Assembly: GCA_964533785.1 (NCBI GenBank)
Contig: CAZHNG010000237.1
Span: 1-11,006, forward strand
DNA length: 11,006 nt
Direction of reading: 5' to 3'
From: JANQRV01 sp964533785
Lineage (GTDB): Bacteria > Bacteroidota > Bacteroidia > Chitinophagales > Saprospiraceae
In this document: positions 1-5,724 of the stretch, one piece after another
How the letters are laid out: each line of letters begins with the position of its first letter
Numbering within the stretch: position 1 is the first letter of the stretch
Notes under the pieces: generated by a model
What the model was told of the DNA's origin: nothing
Database searches by the model: none
Seen by the model: only the letters and a program-made list of their open reading frames with translations
Made by a program: the position numbers and the translations under genes

Positions 1-20
1 GTCAATTAGTTAGAATTTTT

Positions 21-55
21 AGTCTAACTTCTAGAGTCTAGCGTCAAAAGTCTAT
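21..55. repeat. Degenerate 7-base tandem repeat (five units)
   Basis: Five consecutive heptamers can be read upstream of the dehydrogenase gene: AGTCTAA, CTTCTAG, AGTCTAG, CGTCAAA and AGTCTAT. The shared core is roughly AGTCTAN, and the best-matching units are first, third and fifth. The array ends 26 bases before the start codon at 82, so it lies where a promoter or 5' leader would be. Its function is unknown. It could be a decayed intergenic repeat or a cluster of weak binding sites. The left edge cannot be fixed because the window begins close to it. Confidence 0.5.
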
Positions 56-81
56 AATATTAAAAATAAGGAAATAATCTA

Positions 82-1038
82 ATGAAAAATAAAATTCTTG
101 TCGCCCATCCTTGGAATGAAGAACTTATGACACCATTACAACAATCTAACTGGCCAATTGATTTTATGGAGGGCAGTACTGATACCTATGATCGTATAAT
201 GGAGGTTATACCCGATTACGTAGCCTTACTAGTCTACAGCCAAACGATCGATGCTGCGATCATGGATCGAGCGACCGGCCTTAAGATAATCAGTAAACAC
301 GGTGTCGGTTACGATAATGTCGATGTGAGCTATGCCAGAAAAAAGGGGATCATTGTTGCTAATACACCGGTCGGGCCAATCACGCCTACTGCTGATCTGG
401 CAATGGGCTTAATGTTAGCCCTGATGCGCAATATTGCACATACCGACCGGATGATACGCGCCGGCAATCAATTCAACTGGTCCGGTTTAAACATTTTTGG
501 ATCAACCCTTACGCATAAAAAACTAGGTATTCTAGGGATGGGAAGGATCGGAAAAAAACTGGCTAAACGCGCACTGGCTTTCGATATGAAGGTTTTTTAC
601 CACAACCGGAACCGGTTACCAGAAAGCGAAGAACAAAAATATCAGGCTACATATTGTTCTTTTGAAGAACTGCTTGCTGAAATGGACATCCTATCCGTGC
701 ATACTCCTTATAAAGAAGAAACCCACCATTTGATTGATACTGCAGCTTTGGAATTGATGAAACCGCAAGCCGTATTGATCAATACTTCAAGGGGTAAGGT
801 AATAGATGAAGAGGCGCTTATCAGTGCGCTTCAGAGTCGTAAAATCGCTGGTGCCGGACTTGACGTTTTTGCTGAAGAGCCTCACATTCCGGAATCTCTT
901 ATACATTTACCTAACGTAGTGCTTACCCCACATATCGGTTCAGCTACCGTGGAAGATCGCCGAGCCATGTTTAAGGAGTCGATGGAAAATATTTTACAAT
1001 ATCAGAGAGGCGAAGAGGTCAAAAACAGAGTTAATTAA
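82..1038 (+). CDS. D-isomer-specific 2-hydroxyacid dehydrogenase
   Basis: A predicted cytoplasmic NAD(P)-dependent enzyme that interconverts a 2-oxoacid and a D-2-hydroxyacid (phosphoglycerate dehydrogenase / glyoxylate-hydroxypyruvate reductase superfamily). At 318 residues it is full length for the short family members that lack a C-terminal ACT domain. Visible landmarks are the substrate-loop segment HGVGYDNVD (73-81), the Rossmann nucleotide motif G152-M-G154-R-I-G157, and the family catalytic triad Arg237 (NTSRG), Glu266 (EEP) and His284 (PHIGS), all present. After the second Rossmann strand the sequence is YHNRNR (173-178), with no acidic residue. This hints at NADP(H) rather than NAD(H). 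An AAGGAA at 68-73 lies 8 bases before the ATG and supports this start. The gene stands alone: the next gene downstream is on the opposite strand. The exact substrate cannot be told from sequence. Confidence 0.93.
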   Translation: MKNKILVAHPWNEELMTPLQQSNWPIDFMEGSTDTYDRIMEVIPDYVALLVYSQTIDAAIMDRATGLKIISKHGVGYDNVDVSYARKKGIIVANTPVGPITPTADLAMGLMLALMRNIAHTDRMIRAGNQFNWSGLNIFGSTLTHKKLGILGMGRIGKKLAKRALAFDMKVFYHNRNRLPESEEQKYQATYCSFEELLAEMDILSVHTPYKEETHHLIDTAALELMKPQAVLINTSRGKVIDEEALISALQSRKIAGAGLDVFAEEPHIPESLIHLPNVVLTPHIGSATVEDRRAMFKESMENILQYQRGEEVKNRVN

Positions 1039-1039
1039 G

Positions 1040-1073
1040 CTTGGGTTCTTTTTTATTTATAAAAAAATACAAG
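1040..1073 (+). terminator. Weak AT-rich stem-loop after the dehydrogenase gene
   Basis: Directly after the stop codon, CTTG (1040-1043) pairs with CAAG (1070-1073), and TTTTTTAT (1049-1056) pairs with ATAAAAAA (1059-1066) around a TT loop. The stem has almost no G-C pairs and no clean following T-run, so it is a weak terminator candidate at best. It might serve either strand. Confidence 0.3.
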
Positions 1074-1130
1074 TCAGATTGCGTTCGATCCTCTGTAAAG
1101 AAATTTTTTTTCAATCTTTTTTGGAATCAA

Positions 1131-1316
1131 CTAAGAAATATTTTCCAACATCTTATTTGTGTTAAAAAATTGATTTTCAATTAATTGAATGTTGAATGTT
1201 TTGGATAATATGTATGTTTTTTTCAACAAATAGCGATAAATGTCTTTTTTTTCGGGGATAAACTGCTGCATATTTGTAATGTCAAAGGGAGAAAAGAGAT
1301 GAAAGCCAAGAAACAT
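1131..1316 (-). CDS. Doubtful small hypothetical ORF (61 aa)
   Basis: An ATG-initiated ORF of 61 codons in the AT-rich gap, not recognised. It is rich in Ile, Asn, Lys and Phe, as random AT-rich sequence would be. It has no evident signal peptide, transmembrane segment or motif. The only support is a promoter-like TATCTTTA on the same strand at 1371-1378 (seven of eight positions of the Bacteroidota -7 consensus), without a clear -33 TTG. A second in-frame ATG begins at codon 16. It may be a genuine small gene, a remnant, or chance; chance is the most likely. Confidence 0.15.
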   Translation of the reverse strand: MFLGFHLFSPFDITNMQQFIPEKKDIYRYLLKKTYILSKTFNIQLIENQFFNTNKMLENIS

Positions 1317-1430
1317 GATTCCAAAAACAGGCTATCTCAAAAACCGATAATTTGAAATTAACCTTTAAGGTAAAGATATAAAAAAATTAGGTCGTCTTAT
1401 TTTCATGAGATTATGATTTGTTATTAGCGA

Positions 1431-1453
1431 AGCCCCGGGTCGGGGCTTTTTTT
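1431..1453 (+). terminator. Strong rho-independent terminator, + strand
   Basis: AGCCCCG (1431-1437) and CGGGGCT (1441-1447) form a perfect 7-bp GC-rich stem with a GGT loop, followed directly by a run of T. On the - strand the sequence after the same stem has no T-run, so it is directional and faces rightwards. No annotated + strand gene ends nearby: the dehydrogenase stop is about 390 bases upstream. It lies 3' of the convergent nucleoid-protein gene and may also block antisense transcription into it. Confidence 0.85.
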
Positions 1454-1515
1454 ATTTTATTAGGTGCTAAATAAAACCTGCCCATCCAGCGGTAATCAAC
1501 ACCTGAATCTATTTC

Positions 1516-2562
1516 TTATTTTTCTTCCTCATAATACAACTTATAGTATTTCCTTCCATCTTCTTCCACCCCCCGCTCGATCATTTGGCGATCCCCATGG
1601 ATATACACGTGAAAGTTCTTGTCCAGTTTGAGTACGCTTTTCATGTAACGGGACTGTTTTTTCACTGCCGGGGTAGAAATTTCAAATTGGTCAGGTCGAT
1701 CGATATTGTTTTCCTGGGTATAGGTTTGATCAAAGTTTCGAAAAGAATCAATGACCTCCGGTTGTTGGAGTACTTCTTCTTCAAACGTTTTTTGTTCAAA
1801 GATATCCCGGTCTTTGAAGTATTGGACGGAACGATTGAGCAGGTCGATCTGGTCGGCACGGGGAGCGTCGAAGTTTTCGGCGAATTCCCGGGTAGCAAAA
1901 TGTTTTGTCATACTTAAGAACTGGCTGGTTTGATAATATTCATCAGCAACGGGCTTTACTTTTAAAAAATCATCTTTCCAGTAAACGGCTTCGGCTGATT
2001 TGTTGGCGTTGTCGACGATCAATAAACGGTAGCCATCACTTTTTTCCGTATTGAATATCAAACAACCTTTATCCATTCCTTTGATTTCAAATCCATATTC
2101 GTGTTGGATATTGAAATGATCCATTTGCCGTTCCATTTTTAAAAAAGGAACATCATTTTCCGATTTGTAGATACCGATAGCATCGACTAATTCATCACCA
2201 AGTATGATATTCGAGAAATAAACCACATTCAGTTCGCCCTGTTTGATTTTGGGGTGGTTAGATTGTTCATACAAGAGCTTTGAAATATGCTGAGAAATTT
2301 CAAGCAATTGAGTTTGATCATGAAAAAGTGATTGACAAAGCGAATAGATCTCGTTCATGGAAAGGTCAACGCTGTGTTGAAAAGCGTAAAACGATTCGGC
2401 TTTCATCGGACGCAAAAAATAGGTCAGTATGAGCGCTTGTGTATCCTTATCTATCACCGTTTCTGATTTCGATAGTATAAGCTCTTCCTCCCGCATTGGG
2501 TTGCCGATATGGTGGGTGATCAAGCGGGTTATTTCAATTTGGCTGTAATCTACGGTGATCAT
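1516..2562 (-). CDS. Nucleoid-associated protein, NdpA/YejK family
   Basis: Resembles the 37-kDa nucleoid-associated protein family (E. coli YejK/NdpA): a cytoplasmic DNA-associated protein of poorly defined role. With the start chosen here it has 348 residues, close to the family's usual 335 or so. The match is spread over the whole protein. It includes an N-terminal helix-rich half, a central LNVVYFSN segment and the hydrophilic C-terminal half with FATREF and FHVYIHGDRQMIERG. The frame is open further upstream to a TTG at 2604, but that TTG is part of a promoter-like TATCTTTG element, so the first ATG (2562) is the better start. That leaves a leader of roughly 30-40 bases with no Shine-Dalgarno, normal for Bacteroidota. 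The upstream gene on the same strand ends at 2637, and the intervening promoter suggests separate or additional transcription. The family call is from recognition of overall sequence, without a search. Confidence 0.82.
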   Translation of the reverse strand: MITVDYSQIEITRLITHHIGNPMREEELILSKSETVIDKDTQALILTYFLRPMKAESFYAFQHSVDLSMNEIYSLCQSLFHDQTQLLEISQHISKLLYEQSNHPKIKQGELNVVYFSNIILGDELVDAIGIYKSENDVPFLKMERQMDHFNIQHEYGFEIKGMDKGCLIFNTEKSDGYRLLIVDNANKSAEAVYWKDDFLKVKPVADEYYQTSQFLSMTKHFATREFAENFDAPRADQIDLLNRSVQYFKDRDIFEQKTFEEEVLQQPEVIDSFRNFDQTYTQENNIDRPDQFEISTPAVKKQSRYMKSVLKLDKNFHVYIHGDRQMIERGVEEDGRKYYKLYYEEEK

Positions 2563-2601
2563 AAAAGAATAGAAGTTGAAATTTTTGATTGGATTGGTCC
2601 G

Positions 2602-2609
2602 CAAAGATA
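2602..2609 (-). promoter_or_regulatory. Bacteroidota-type -7 promoter element for the nucleoid-associated protein gene
   Basis: Read on the - strand this is TATCTTTG, an exact match to the Bacteroidota -7 consensus TAnnTTTG, lying 39 bases upstream of the ATG at 2562. A clear -33 TTG is not visible at the usual distance. The element lies between the end of the YqhA-family gene and the ATG, which also argues that the TTG inside it is not a start codon. Confidence 0.6.
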
Positions 2610-2636
2610 GCAGGAGCAGTTAAGGGTTTGTCGCAT

Positions 2637-3143
2637 TTAACTGGCCTCTTTTTTATTCTTGACACTTAAAAAATAACTTAAAGCGAAGATCACTACTCCT
2701 AAGCTTACACCGTAACCTAGCAAATCTATTTTCCCATCCCAGGTAACGATCCTGCCGGTAAAAGATACCCCCATTACCAGGATAATCACCTTAACCAACA
2801 TGCCTTTTAGTTGGTCGATATCCTTCATGTGAAACCAGTCCGGTAAATTATCGATCGGACTGATAAACAACTCAAAGAGTCCCATTCCAATAATAAAGAA
2901 GATGACGCCCAATAAAACAGCGTCAATAGCTTTAAGTGATTTTAAAATGATTTCACCCTCACTGGCATAGCCGCTGGTGATGCTCTTAATGACCAGGTAT
3001 ATTTCGTAAAAAGAATAAAAAAAGACACCGGTAGCGAGAATTAATACTCCTAAAACCGCAACGAATGAGATCATTTTGAGGAGTAGGCCGAGAATATTTT
3101 GTGGTTGCATTTTGTGGTTTTTAGCTAATAATTCGTCTGCCAT
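2637..3143 (-). CDS. YqhA/UPF0114-family inner-membrane protein
   Basis: A 168-residue integral membrane protein resembling the uncharacterised UPF0114 (YqhA) family, which has no established function. Four hydrophobic segments can be seen at about residues 23-50, 72-94, 115-131 and 142-160. The most family-like part is the end of the second segment and following loop, GLFELFISPIDNLPDW (88-103), then DIDQLKGMLVKVI (109-121). The protein ends in a short positively charged tail. The ATG at 3143 is used. An internal ATG at codon 12 is possible because the first 11 residues are hydrophilic and add nothing obvious. The gene begins 31 bases after the stop of the GMC/subunit 3 pseudogene on the same strand, so its transcription may depend on that gene's old promoter. 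The gene downstream has its own promoter. Confidence 0.75.
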   Translation of the reverse strand: MADELLAKNHKMQPQNILGLLLKMISFVAVLGVLILATGVFFYSFYEIYLVIKSITSGYASEGEIILKSLKAIDAVLLGVIFFIIGMGLFELFISPIDNLPDWFHMKDIDQLKGMLVKVIILVMGVSFTGRIVTWDGKIDLLGYGVSLGVVIFALSYFLSVKNKKEAS

Positions 3144-3174
3144 CTGGTATCAGGTGTATCTATGATCTCATTGA

Positions 3175-3489
3175 TCACAGTGTCCAGGCATTCCCCACTT
3201 CGTCCACCGGAATACAAGGCTCGTATTCTCCTGGTATCGGATCATAAATCAATACATTTTTACCAATTTCTTCCGAAGTAAAATAACCCAGTAACGTCAA
3301 TTGTTTAATTCTGCGGAAAAAATCCACGGGTGGTTAAATATGCTCCACCATCCGTCCCTTTTCCAATACCAGGGTTTTCAATCCCTTTTCACATAATTCC
3401 TTTGCTGCCAAGCCGCCGCTGATGCCGGAGCCGATCACGATGGCATCGTAGGTATTTTGCTCCTTTGTTTTAAAGTTGTAATTCGCCAT
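3175..3489 (-). pseudogene. Deletion remnant: GMC oxidoreductase N-terminus joined to gluconate 2-dehydrogenase subunit 3 C-terminus
   Basis: Reading leftwards from an ATG at 3489, the first 51 codons encode the N-terminus of a GMC-family FAD oxidoreductase, with the dinucleotide-binding motif DAIVIGSGISGG (15-26) and the strand end TLVLEKGRMVEHI (39-51). A TAA follows at 3336-3334. The same frame then stays open for 52 codons (3333-3178). These encode the C-terminal tail typical of gluconate 2-dehydrogenase subunit 3-like proteins (FFRRIKQLTLLGYFTSEEIG, later YDPIPGEY and a final VGNAW), closed by TGA at 3177-3175. An intact GMC enzyme has about 550 residues and subunit 3 about 200, so roughly 2 kb is missing between the two pieces. 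The simplest reading is one internal deletion in a GMC-subunit 3 operon. Such pairs normally form a periplasmic sugar/polyol dehydrogenase. The 51-residue peptide alone could not be an active enzyme. Confidence 0.85.
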
Positions 3490-3513
3490 TTTTTATGGTT
3501 TCGGTTAACAGCT

Positions 3514-3521
3514 CCAAGATA
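3514..3521 (-). promoter_or_regulatory. Possible -7 element upstream of the pseudogene
   Basis: Read on the - strand this is TATCTTGG, seven of eight positions of TAnnTTTG, 24 bases before the pseudogene ATG. No -33 TTG is seen at the usual spacing. If still active it would drive the remnant and probably the YqhA-family gene behind it. Confidence 0.3.
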
Positions 3522-3611
3522 AACATTATCAACAAAAAAATTAAAGTTTACCAACTATGTGAGAATCGCCATGCGTTTGGCCCTCTTATCTTTTTAGTGG
3601 TAATAACGAGG

Positions 3612-3640
3612 TTGGAGATTGTCAAATATTTTTTATTTTG
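3612..3640 (+). promoter_or_regulatory. Possible Bacteroidota promoter for the sulfatase gene
   Basis: TTATTTTG at 3633-3640 matches seven of eight positions of the -7 consensus TAnnTTTG, and a TTG at 3612-3614 lies 18 bases upstream, near the usual -33 spacing. The -7 element ends 21 bases before the sulfatase ATG, giving a short AT-rich leader without a Shine-Dalgarno sequence. The region is AT-rich enough for a chance match. Confidence 0.35.
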
Positions 3641-3661
3641 TAAATCCATCAAAACAAAATT

Positions 3662-5206
3662 ATGAAGCCAATACTATTTTTAATTTGCCTACTGCTGTTA
3701 GCAGGATGCGAACAAAGTTCCAACGTTTCTCTTGCAAGCTCAGCACCAGCATCGCCACCAAATGTTGTATTTATGATCGCAGATGACTGGTCCTATCCGC
3801 ACGCCGGCGTATACGGTGACCCGGTAGTACGCACCCCAACCTTTGACCGGCTGGCTCAAAAAGGCGCCTTATTTCACAATGCCTATTGCGCAGCTCCTTC
3901 CTGTTCCCCTTCCCGGGCGGCTATTCTCACCAGTCGCTATCCGCACCAATTAGAAAGTGCGGGCAATCTATGGTCGGTTATTCCCCGGAAATTCTCCAAT
4001 TGGGTTTACCAATTAGAAGAAGCAGGTTATTTGACGGGCAAAAGTCAGAAAGGCTGGGGCCCGGGAGATTTTAAAAGAGGCGGCTACGAACACAATCCCG
4101 CGGGAAAAGACTATTACGACTTTGCTGAATTTATCCAAGAAAGGGAAGGAGATCAGCCCTTTTGTTATTGGTTTGGCAGTACGGACCCACACCGGATCTA
4201 CGAGACCAATACCGGAGTTAAGACAGGCATGAAACATGAGGATGTCATAGTGCCTGGTTTTTTGCCTGATTTACCGTGCGTGCGCAACGATATTATGGAT
4301 TACTTTTTTGAGGTAGAACGTTTTGACCGGGAATGCGGACAGATCATCCGGGAACTGGAACGGATGGGGGAATTGGAAAATACCCTGATCGTTATGACCA
4401 GCGATAATGGGATGCCTTTCCCACGCGCAAAAGCCAATTTATACGACTATGGTGCCCGGATGCCGTTGGTGATGTACTGGCCGGCACAAATAGAGGCCGG
4501 TACGGAGATAAATGATTTTGTCAATGCGATTGATTTTGGGCCTACCTTTATGGAAGCTGCCGGATTGGAAGTTCCGGAGTCTTTTTCCGGGCGTAGTTTA
4601 TTGCCTTTGTTTAACGGGGCCGCCGCTGATGGGGATCGTGATCAGGTATTCCTGGAACGGGAAAGGCATGCCAACGTTCGGGCCGGCGATTTGAGTTACC
4701 CTTGCCGGGCGGTGCGCAACCACGATTTTTTGTACATCCGGAATTTTGAACCGGAACGCTGGCCTGCGGGTGATCCGGAAGCGCATCAATCGGTAGGTCA
4801 ATACGGCGATGTTGATAATTCTATTTCCAAGTTTTTGTTGATGGATACGGAAGGGCAGAATCAAGACCCCAGCCTCTTTGATCTGGCTTTTGGAAAGCGG
4901 CCTGCGGAAGAGTTATACGTATTGGCGGAAGATCCGTACAATTTGAATAATGTTGCAGACGATTCTGCCTACCGTGATGTACTGGAAACCCTGCGATCCG
5001 AATTGGAGGCATTTATGAAGGAAACAGGGGATTTGCGGACTACCGAACCACAGACTATTTACTGGGATACGGTGGAGTATACGCCAACCTATGATTTTGG
5101 CAATTATGATTTACAGGAAAAAATCGAGAGTTATCGGATGATGCAGCCTTTGAGATACGGCAGGTTTGAGGAAGTGGCATGTCAGGATGCGGAAGAGAGT
5201 GAATAA
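3662..5206 (+). CDS. Type I sulfatase, predicted lipoprotein (heparan N-sulfatase-like)
   Basis: A 514-residue formylglycine-dependent sulfatase of the alkaline-phosphatase superfamily, which hydrolyses sulfate esters or sulfamates. Residues 1-16 form a lipoprotein signal ending in the lipobox LAGC, so the mature protein should be anchored through Cys16 to an outer or periplasmic membrane face. Active-site landmarks are the metal-binding pair Asp41-Asp42, the signature C81-S-P-S-R85 in which Cys81 would be converted to formylglycine, Lys127, Asp175-Pro-His177, and the metal pair Asp248-Asn249 followed by Lys257. The usual sulfatase C-terminal segment (EELYVLAEDPYNLNN, from residue 416) is present. 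The stretch SDNGMPFPRAKANLY resembles N-sulfoglucosamine sulfohydrolases (family S1_8), but substrate cannot be fixed by eye. As a Cys-type enzyme it needs a maturase (FGE or anSME), which is not encoded here. A lipoprotein of glycosidase type follows 518 bases downstream. Confidence 0.93.
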   Translation: MKPILFLICLLLLAGCEQSSNVSLASSAPASPPNVVFMIADDWSYPHAGVYGDPVVRTPTFDRLAQKGALFHNAYCAAPSCSPSRAAILTSRYPHQLESAGNLWSVIPRKFSNWVYQLEEAGYLTGKSQKGWGPGDFKRGGYEHNPAGKDYYDFAEFIQEREGDQPFCYWFGSTDPHRIYETNTGVKTGMKHEDVIVPGFLPDLPCVRNDIMDYFFEVERFDRECGQIIRELERMGELENTLIVMTSDNGMPFPRAKANLYDYGARMPLVMYWPAQIEAGTEINDFVNAIDFGPTFMEAAGLEVPESFSGRSLLPLFNGAAADGDRDQVFLERERHANVRAGDLSYPCRAVRNHDFLYIRNFEPERWPAGDPEAHQSVGQYGDVDNSISKFLLMDTEGQNQDPSLFDLAFGKRPAEELYVLAEDPYNLNNVADDSAYRDVLETLRSELEAFMKETGDLRTTEPQTIYWDTVEYTPTYDFGNYDLQEKIESYRMMQPLRYGRFEEVACQDAEESE

Positions 5207-5334
5207 TAGGTATCCATTGAGCCGGGCGACATAGGCTGGCTAAAAAGCTTCGATTTGTTGGATTTTGTAGGTGTGAACAAATAATTCATAAATGCTCTGC
5301 TTGCAAGAGACGCTGTCTCGATGCCGCTAAATTC

Positions 5335-5376
5335 CCAAGTCTCTGACTCAATAGACACTAAAAGTCAAAGACTTGG
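5335..5376 (+). repeat. Imperfect 14-bp inverted repeat (stem-loop)
   Basis: CCAAGTCTCTGACT (5335-5348) and AGTCAAAGACTTGG (5363-5376) are complementary at 13 of 14 positions around a 14-base loop. It is the longest stem in the gap after the sulfatase gene, 129 bases past its stop. No T-run follows, so it is not a classical terminator. It may be a 3' processing or stabilising structure, or part of a repeat. Confidence 0.6.
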
Positions 5377-5552
5377 TATTATAAGCACATTTGCTTACTT
5401 ATGAAGATTTAGTAAAGGTTAATTAATTGAAAGTCAAATAGATGCGAATGTGCTGCCCATCTCAGGTGGAACAGTGGATTCACACCTTTCTGGTCAGCCT
5501 GGACGGGTCGGCGTCGGTCGACGCAGATACTGATAGTGTTTGTAGTTAAGGT

Positions 5553-5569
5553 GGGTGGGAAACCCACCC
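5553..5569. repeat. Perfect 7-bp GC-rich hairpin with AAA loop
   Basis: GGGTGGG (5553-5559), AAA, then CCCACCC (5563-5569) form a perfect, very stable short hairpin inside the GC-rich part of the gap. No T-run follows on either strand. GCGTC/GACGC (5511-5524) sits about 30 bases before it, which makes a repeat or RNA element plausible. Confidence 0.6.
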
Positions 5570-5724
5570 TAGCCTGCCAGCCAACCAGTGCCCCACATCC
5601 GGGCAATAGAAGGACTAAAGATGAAACCTCATCTCTAATGCTGTATTATACCTTGGAAGATCGTACGATTATTTCAAGTAAAAATAGTAAATAAAAAATT
5701 TAAAAACAAATTTATTTTAATTAA

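Larger units (their letters stand above)
1039..1515. other. AT-rich gap with no convincing gene
   Basis: About 480 bases separate the dehydrogenase gene from the oppositely oriented nucleoid-protein gene. The stretch is very rich in A and T, with many runs of T. It contains a weak stem-loop at its left end, a 61-codon ORF on the - strand (1131-1316) with poor support, and a strong + strand intrinsic terminator near 1431-1453. I see no tRNA, recognised riboswitch or mobile-element end. The terminator implies that something is transcribed rightwards here, either a long 3' untranslated region of the dehydrogenase mRNA or a small RNA. Confidence 0.6.
5207..5724. other. 518-base gap with a cluster of short hairpins, no gene
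   Basis: No credible coding sequence is visible. The stretch holds at least five short inverted repeats. These are GAGAC/GTCTC at 5307-5319, a 14-base imperfect pair at 5335-5376, GCGTC/GACGC at 5511-5524, GGGTGGG/CCCACCC with an AAA loop at 5553-5569, and AGATGA/TCATCT at 5619-5634. Positions about 5450-5610 are clearly richer in G and C than the flanks, and the last 80 bases before the next gene are almost pure A and T. A decayed mobile element, an intergenic repeat unit or a structured RNA would all fit. I recognise none of them. Confidence 0.6.

Noticed and set aside
1585..1917. 110-codon + strand ORF inside the nucleoid-associated protein gene.
   Set aside because: It is antisense to a well-supported gene, with no family resemblance; a shadow frame.
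5307..5319. GAGAC/GTCTC hairpin considered as a sulfatase terminator.
   Set aside because: Only 5 bp, no T-run follows, and it lies about 100 bases past the stop codon.
5409..5606. 65-codon - strand ORF in the gap after the sulfatase gene.
   Set aside because: Its codons coincide with the hairpins and GC-rich patch, it is rich in Arg, Pro and Trp in no recognisable pattern, and no promoter or leader is seen.
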